From the NCBI RefSeq assembly GCF_000169155.1, contig NZ_AAWL01000011.1, positions 28,499 through 92,498 on the forward strand: a DNA stretch of 64,000 nt, in the 5' to 3' direction. The first letter of the stretch is position 1. The number at the start of each line of letters is the position of its first letter. Below, piece after piece: positions 59,697-64,000 of the stretch. Made by a program: the position numbers and the translations under genes. The notes under the pieces are model-generated. The model saw only the letters and a program-made list of their open reading frames with translations. It was not told the DNA's origin and made no database searches. Origin of the DNA: Thermosinus carboxydivorans Nor1 (GTDB lineage Bacteria; Bacillota; Negativicutes; Sporomusales; Thermosinaceae).

Positions 59697-59999
59697 GTGG
59701 ACCACTATTTTGGTATACCCAATTGGCCTTTGCCGAAGTCCACTAAAAAATGTGTCAAAACCTATACTTCGATCTTAAAATTATATGAAGTTTCTTTCTT
59801 TAGATTATATAAGGTATGCCTGTGGTGCGGTTGCGAATTTGATTATTACTGCTTTCATGGCGTATGTCCTTTTTGTGGCGATAATCCTAATATTGATAAT
59901 ATTGACGATCCTCCTCAACCTGGTTTCGTGTTTTTTCCAGAACTTCTGCTTGCAACTTCTCCGCTCGCGCTTTTCCCGGAACTCGCGTTTTATCCATAG
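59697..59999 (+). CDS. Small zinc-ribbon-like protein, copy 2
   Basis: Unrecognised protein of 100 residues: an N-terminal segment (MDHYFGIPNWPLPKSTKK), a basic/aromatic stretch, two CxxC pairs (CLWCGCEFDYYCFHG, then CPFCG) forming a likely zinc ribbon, and a Pro/Phe/Leu tail (DDPPQPGFVFFPELLL...). GTG start at 59697 with GGGAGG at 59684-59689. A shorter copy is at 45158-45361. Most differences between the copies leave the Cys and tail residues intact, which favours a real protein family. Confidence 0.6.
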   Translation: MDHYFGIPNWPLPKSTKKCVKTYTSILKLYEVSFFRLYKVCLWCGCEFDYYCFHGVCPFCGDNPNIDNIDDPPQPGFVFFPELLLATSPLALFPELAFYP

Positions 60000-60193
60000 A
60001 TTGCTGGTGAAACTATGCCGTGTTGCTGCGCTCACACCGTATCAAAAGAATAGCGGCTTAACCTGGTCATCTCCCGTTATCAGATTGCGATAAAAATATA
60101 TTTTCTTTATGTCGGTGGTTTGACTGTTCTGCCAAACAAGGAAGTAAATACCAATCGACGAATGGATATAAAAAAGCTCTGGAGGTATATATA

Positions 60194-60775
60194 ATGGTCA
60201 CTATCGGCATACTGATTTTCCCACAGGTGGAAGAGCTTGATTTTGTAGGCCCTTTCGAGGTTCTCAGTTACCCGAACAAATTGCGTTCTGAAAGTACAAA
60301 AGTACTGACTGTAGCGGAGACTATAAACCCCGTTCAGGCTTTCAACGGCTTGAAAGTCATTCCTGACATTGATTTTGCCAACTGCCCTCCCCTGGATATC
60401 ATCGTGGTTCCTGGCGGCAAAGGCCGGATGAAGGCCATGCATGACCCCGCGATCAGAGACTTTATCCTGCAGCAGGCGAAAACTGCCCGCTATATCACTT
60501 CGGTATGCACCGGCGCTTTCATATTGGCCGAAGCGGGAATACTTGACGGCAAACGGGCAACAACCTATTTTGCCGCTCTCCCCGAACTGGCCGGTTACCC
60601 GGCTATCCATCCGGTAAAATCGAAAGTCGTCCAGGATGGCAGTGTGATCACCGCAGCCGGCGTCAGTTCCGGTCTCGAACTGGGTTTCTATCTCCTAAAA
60701 CTGCTGTTCGGCAGGGAATTCGCCCAGGAAGTCGCCGCTAAAATCGAATATGATGTAGACGTAGAAAAACTATAA
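60194..60775 (+). CDS. DJ-1/PfpI family protein
   Basis: Class I glutamine-amidotransferase-like protein of 193 residues with VEELDFVGPFEVLSY at the N-terminus, the nucleophile elbow SVCTGAFILAEAG (Cys near residue 104) and GVSSGLELGFYLL. This pattern is shared with isonitrile hydratase and AraC-type regulator N-domains, so a specific reaction cannot be assigned. CTGGAGGT precedes the ATG. Confidence 0.88.
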   Translation: MVTIGILIFPQVEELDFVGPFEVLSYPNKLRSESTKVLTVAETINPVQAFNGLKVIPDIDFANCPPLDIIVVPGGKGRMKAMHDPAIRDFILQQAKTARYITSVCTGAFILAEAGILDGKRATTYFAALPELAGYPAIHPVKSKVVQDGSVITAAGVSSGLELGFYLLKLLFGREFAQEVAAKIEYDVDVEKL

Positions 60776-61055
60776 TTCCGGGGGTCAGGATTGACTTATT
60801 TTAAAAATTGACTTATTTGCAGGAGCAAGGCTAATAAATAGGTTTTAACAGTTATACCCAATGGGTGGGTGTGATTCCGGAGAGTATAAGCTACCAAGCT
60901 GTGGAGAAACTTGCATGATTGCAAAATAAAAGGAACAACGGAATTTGGCGTGGAATTGTAATAATTGGTAATTGCGTAATGCCAAAAGATGCCTTGTATG
61001 GGAAGGTAAGCAAGGGAAAAAAGGTTTCGAAATTTGAGCAGGTACACTGGTAATT
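60776..61055. other. Stretch without a supported gene
   Basis: Holds two copies of ATTGACTTATTT (near 60790 and 60808) and otherwise AT-rich, non-coding-looking sequence up to the IS copy. No start/ribosome-site combination or RNA was recognised. Confidence 0.4.
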
Positions 61056-62464
61056 GAGAGTTTTTCATATTTTGCAGCCCAGATAAATCAAGGGTTCTGA
61101 AGGCAATAAAAAGGACTTCACCCCCAGAATTGCCGAATTTATCAAGTGACAAAACAATCCAAATCCAGCAAATGGAGGTTGAAGTCACTATGTATATTCG
61201 GCAAAAACCCTTATTTTCCTTCGATACTCTTATGCAATATCAACCCAAAACTCGTCTGGCGATGGTTTTTGAAAGTATTGATCTTCACCCCTTGTTAAAG
61301 ACTTTACCAATAAAATCTATCCGCGGCCCTAAAGGATATAGTTCAGCCGCATTAATAAAAGCCTTTCTTGCAATGAGGTTATGTTCCATTCCTACCGTCA
61401 CATTACTGGTCGAGCGCTTAAAAACTGACTTGGTTTTTCGCTATGAATGCGGCTTTTCACTAGAGCAGCCTGTACCATCATTAGCTACATTTAGTCGTTT
61501 CTTTCAAAAGATAGCTGAGACAGATAGCCTACAAGTGCTATTCTCTGCTTTGGTAGATACCGCCATTCAAGACAAGGTCATATCTGGTGAAGTTGTTGCA
61601 ATCGATGCCAGCGCCATCGACTCTTATGAAAAACCTGTTCCTAAAAAGGAGCTAAATAGCAATGGCGACAGTGCTACCTGGGGTGCTAAGCTAGATACCC
61701 ATGGTAATCAACATGTATGGTTTGGCTATAAACTACACCTGGCAGTTGACACCAAAAGCGAATTACCTATAGCGGTCAAAGTCACTCCTGCCAATCGGAA
61801 CGATGTCACACAGGCTATCCCTTTAATGGATGAAATCAAGCACCAGCCAAAGTACTACTGCATGGATATGGGCTATGATGCCAAAGATGTTTATCAAGCC
61901 GCATATGAGCGCCAAGCACAAGCCATTATCCCTCTCAATCGCCGGAAAGAAAAATTACCGCCCGAAGGAATGGACGAAAATCGTACTCCAACATGCTCCA
62001 TGGGTTATCCGATGGTTTACTGGGGGTGTGAAAGAGAAAAAGGAATATTAAAGTTTCGGTGTCCCCATGTATGTGGCAAAGTTAATTGTCCTAACGGGAG
62101 TGCATGGTGTTCACCGTCTAACTATGGCCTGGTTATAAAGAAAAAAGTTGAAGATGATCCGCGCAGCTTCTGTACTCCTCATCGTGGCACACGGGAATGG
62201 GAAAAACTTTATGCGGAGCGAACATCGGTAGAACGAGCATTTTCCCGATTGAAGGAGCAGCTTGGAGCAAACACAGTTCGTGTACAGGGAATTAAAAAGG
62301 TTACAGCACATCTAATGCTTTGCTGCATTGCTTTACTGGCAGGAACAATAGCGGTTAATCGCCAGATACATCAGCAAAAAGCAGCCTAATTATTGTTTTT
62401 CATCTTACTTTTTACAGAATTAGCCCGCCATAGGGATAGGTCTACCCTTTTTTAGGCTAATATT
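61056..62464 (+). mobile_element. IS element copy 1
   Basis: Sequence from 61056 to at least 62464 matches 62592-64000 base for base at an offset of 1536, with a few substitutions. It carries one complete transposase gene. Terminal inverted repeats and target duplications could not be resolved, because the left boundary is set only by loss of similarity and the right boundary lies near the window end for copy 2. Confidence 0.8.
61190..62389 (+). CDS. DDE transposase (IS4/IS5 superfamily)
   Basis: Transposase of 399 residues: a DUF772-type N-terminal DNA-binding part (KGYSSAALIKAFLAMRLCSIPT) and a DDE nuclease fold with Asp in VAIDASAID, Asp in YYCMDMGYDAK and Glu in TSVERAFSRLKE. A Cys-rich insertion (FRCPHVCGKVNCPNGSAWC) lies before the last motif. 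ATG at 61190 with GGAGG at 61173-61177. The frame is intact, so the element could be active. Confidence 0.9.
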   Translation: MYIRQKPLFSFDTLMQYQPKTRLAMVFESIDLHPLLKTLPIKSIRGPKGYSSAALIKAFLAMRLCSIPTVTLLVERLKTDLVFRYECGFSLEQPVPSLATFSRFFQKIAETDSLQVLFSALVDTAIQDKVISGEVVAIDASAIDSYEKPVPKKELNSNGDSATWGAKLDTHGNQHVWFGYKLHLAVDTKSELPIAVKVTPANRNDVTQAIPLMDEIKHQPKYYCMDMGYDAKDVYQAAYERQAQAIIPLNRRKEKLPPEGMDENRTPTCSMGYPMVYWGCEREKGILKFRCPHVCGKVNCPNGSAWCSPSNYGLVIKKKVEDDPRSFCTPHRGTREWEKLYAERTSVERAFSRLKEQLGANTVRVQGIKKVTAHLMLCCIALLAGTIAVNRQIHQQKAA

Positions 62465-62591
62465 AGAGCATTTTTGTTAAAAATTGGCTAATTACACTAA
62501 TAGCTCTTGAATTTGACATCAAAATTGCTTAAAGACATCTCTTTGTGGATAACTTGCGATTGAATTATGCAAAACTCTCACTTTCACAAAC
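62390..62591. other. IS right flank and inter-IS spacer
   Basis: The first part to 62464 is IS sequence shared with the window end. 62465-62591 is unique, AT-rich spacer between the two IS copies, with no gene. Confidence 0.5.
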
Positions 62592-64000
62592 GAGAGATTT
62601 TCATATTTTGCAGCCCAGATAAATCAAGGGTTCTGAAGACAATAAAAAGGACTTCACCCCCAGAATTGCCGAATTTATCAAGTGACAAAACAATCCAAAT
62701 CCAGCAAATGGAGGTTGAAGTCACTATGTATATTCGGCAAAAACCCTTATTTTCCTTCGATACTCTTATGCAATATCAACCCAAAACTCGTCTGGCGATG
62801 GTTTTTGAAAGTATTGATCTTCACCCCTTGTTAAAGACTTTACCAATAAAATCTATCCGCGGCCCTAAAGGATATAGTTCAGCCGCATTAATAAAAGCCT
62901 TTCTTGCAATGAGGTTATGTTCCATTCCTACCGTCACATTACTGGTCGAGCGCTTAAAAACTGACTTGGTTTTTCGCTACGAATGCGGCTTTTCACTAGA
63001 GCAGCCTGTACCATCATTAGCTACATTTAGTCGTTTCTTTCAAAAGATAGCTGAGACAGATAGCCTACAAGTGCTATTCTCTGCTTTGGTAGATACCGCC
63101 ATTCAAGACAAGGTCATATCTGGTGAAGTTGTTGCAATCGATGCCAGCGCCATCGACTCTTATGAAAAACCTGTTCCTAAAAAGGAGCTAAATAGCAATG
63201 GCGACAGTGCTACCTGGGGTGCTAAGCTAGATACCCATGGTAATCAACATGTATGGTTTGGCTATAAACTACACCTGGCAGTTGACACCAAAAGCGAATT
63301 ACCTATAGCCGTCAAAGTCACTCCTGCCAATCGGAACGATGTCACACAGGCTATCCCTTTAATGGATGAAATCAAGCACCAGCCAAAGTACTACTGCATG
63401 GATATGGGCTATGATGCCAAAGATGTTTATCAAGCCGCATATGAGCGCCAAGCACAAGCCATTATCCCTCTCAATCGCCGGAAAGAAAAATTACCGCCCG
63501 AAGGAATGGACGAAAATCGTACTCCAACATGCTCCATGGGTTATCCGATGGTTTACTGGGGGTGTGAAAGAGAAAAAGGAATATTAAAGTTTCGGTGTCC
63601 CCATGTATGTGGCAAAGTTAATTGTCCTAACGGGAGTGCATGGTGTTCACCGTCTAACTATGGCCTGGTTATAAAGAAAAAAGTTGAAGATGATCCGCGC
63701 AGCTTCTGTACTCCTCATCGTGGCACACGGGAATGGGAAAAACTTTATGCGGAGCGAACATCGGTAGAACGAGCATTTTCCCGATTGAAGGAGCAGCTTG
63801 GAGCAAACACAGTTCGTGTACAGGGAATTAAAAAGGTTACAGCACATCTAATGCTTTGCTGCATTGCTTTACTGGCAGGAACAATAGCGGTTAATCGCCA
63901 GATACATCAGCAAAAAGCAGCCTAATTATTGTTTTTCATCTTACTTTTTACAGAATTAGCCCGCCATAGGGATAGGTCTACCCTTTTTAAGGCTAATATT
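62592..64000 (+). mobile_element. IS element copy 2 (runs into window end)
   Basis: Second copy, direct orientation, 1536 bp downstream of the first. Similarity continues to the last base of the window, so the right end may lie beyond it. Confidence 0.8.
62726..63925 (+). CDS. DDE transposase, second copy
   Basis: Encodes the same 399-residue protein as 61190-62389. The coding sequences differ at only two positions that I noticed (near 62980 and 63309), both synonymous, which points to a recent duplication or local transposition. The same start and ribosome site are used; an in-frame upstream ATG at 62567 would add residues from outside the conserved element and is not preferred. Confidence 0.9.
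   Translation: MYIRQKPLFSFDTLMQYQPKTRLAMVFESIDLHPLLKTLPIKSIRGPKGYSSAALIKAFLAMRLCSIPTVTLLVERLKTDLVFRYECGFSLEQPVPSLATFSRFFQKIAETDSLQVLFSALVDTAIQDKVISGEVVAIDASAIDSYEKPVPKKELNSNGDSATWGAKLDTHGNQHVWFGYKLHLAVDTKSELPIAVKVTPANRNDVTQAIPLMDEIKHQPKYYCMDMGYDAKDVYQAAYERQAQAIIPLNRRKEKLPPEGMDENRTPTCSMGYPMVYWGCEREKGILKFRCPHVCGKVNCPNGSAWCSPSNYGLVIKKKVEDDPRSFCTPHRGTREWEKLYAERTSVERAFSRLKEQLGANTVRVQGIKKVTAHLMLCCIALLAGTIAVNRQIHQQKAA

Overview
The window reads like the chromosome of a diderm, spore-forming Firmicute of the Negativicutes (Sporomusaceae-like). The support is Firmicute gene order (yybS-gdpP-rplI-lonC-dnaB, purB-purA) and strong Shine-Dalgarno sites, combined with outer-membrane machinery: a SLH-domain porin-like protein, TolC and an RND efflux system. 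Sporulation-linked genes (spore photoproduct lyase, LonC), the [FeFe]-hydrogenase maturase HydE and a probable selenoprotein fit an anaerobe. The species assignment is inference.

Layout. 0-14 kb: housekeeping block (rmuC, MazG-like, yybS, gdpP, rplI, lonC, dnaB, an FAD dehydrogenase, purB, purA). 14-25 kb: amino-acid metabolism, with a DMT exporter, an orphan LivK-type binding lipoprotein, a sigma-54 activator followed by upstream dyads and a canonical -24/-12 promoter, then a five-gene flavin/iron-sulfur dehydrogenase, rocA, and alanine dehydrogenase. The set is best read as proline catabolism (proline to P5C to glutamate). 24.7-25.3 kb: a six-tRNA array.

25.3-46.4 kb is the most unusual part. 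Fifteen promoters carry the same operator: direct repeats close to TTCAYA with strict 11-bp periodicity, and the repeat nearest the gene starts exactly 15 bp before the -10 hexamer, with no separate -35 box. They drive two OmpR/histidine-kinase pairs (one pair immediately behind its own operator), a TolC/CusB/CusA-type metal efflux operon with an NlpC/P60 hydrolase, a rhodanese, a SLH-porin fragment, and many small secreted or membrane proteins rich in Met, His or Cys. A small protein with an in-frame UGA (Cys-Sec) and a SECIS-like hairpin, plus a deleted multicopper oxidase, belong to the same set. One sensor kinase has ten Met/His residues in an 18-residue stretch of its periplasmic loop. 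I infer a Cu(I)/Ag(I)-type metal and envelope-stress regulon. It is bracketed by tRNA arrays that share Glu, Asp and Phe genes.

46.5-60.8 kb: second tRNA array, rsmF-like methyltransferase, hydE, a TerC/YjbE membrane protein, tRNA-Gly followed by a three-gene pseudopilin islet that ends in a partial tRNA-Gly copy, splB, yitT, a citX-citG fusion, a double HD-GYP protein, tRNA-Thr with a decayed integrase, and a DJ-1/PfpI protein. 60.8-64 kb: two nearly identical IS copies in direct orientation. A composite inverted-repeat element occurs twice, near 0.1 kb and 56.1 kb.
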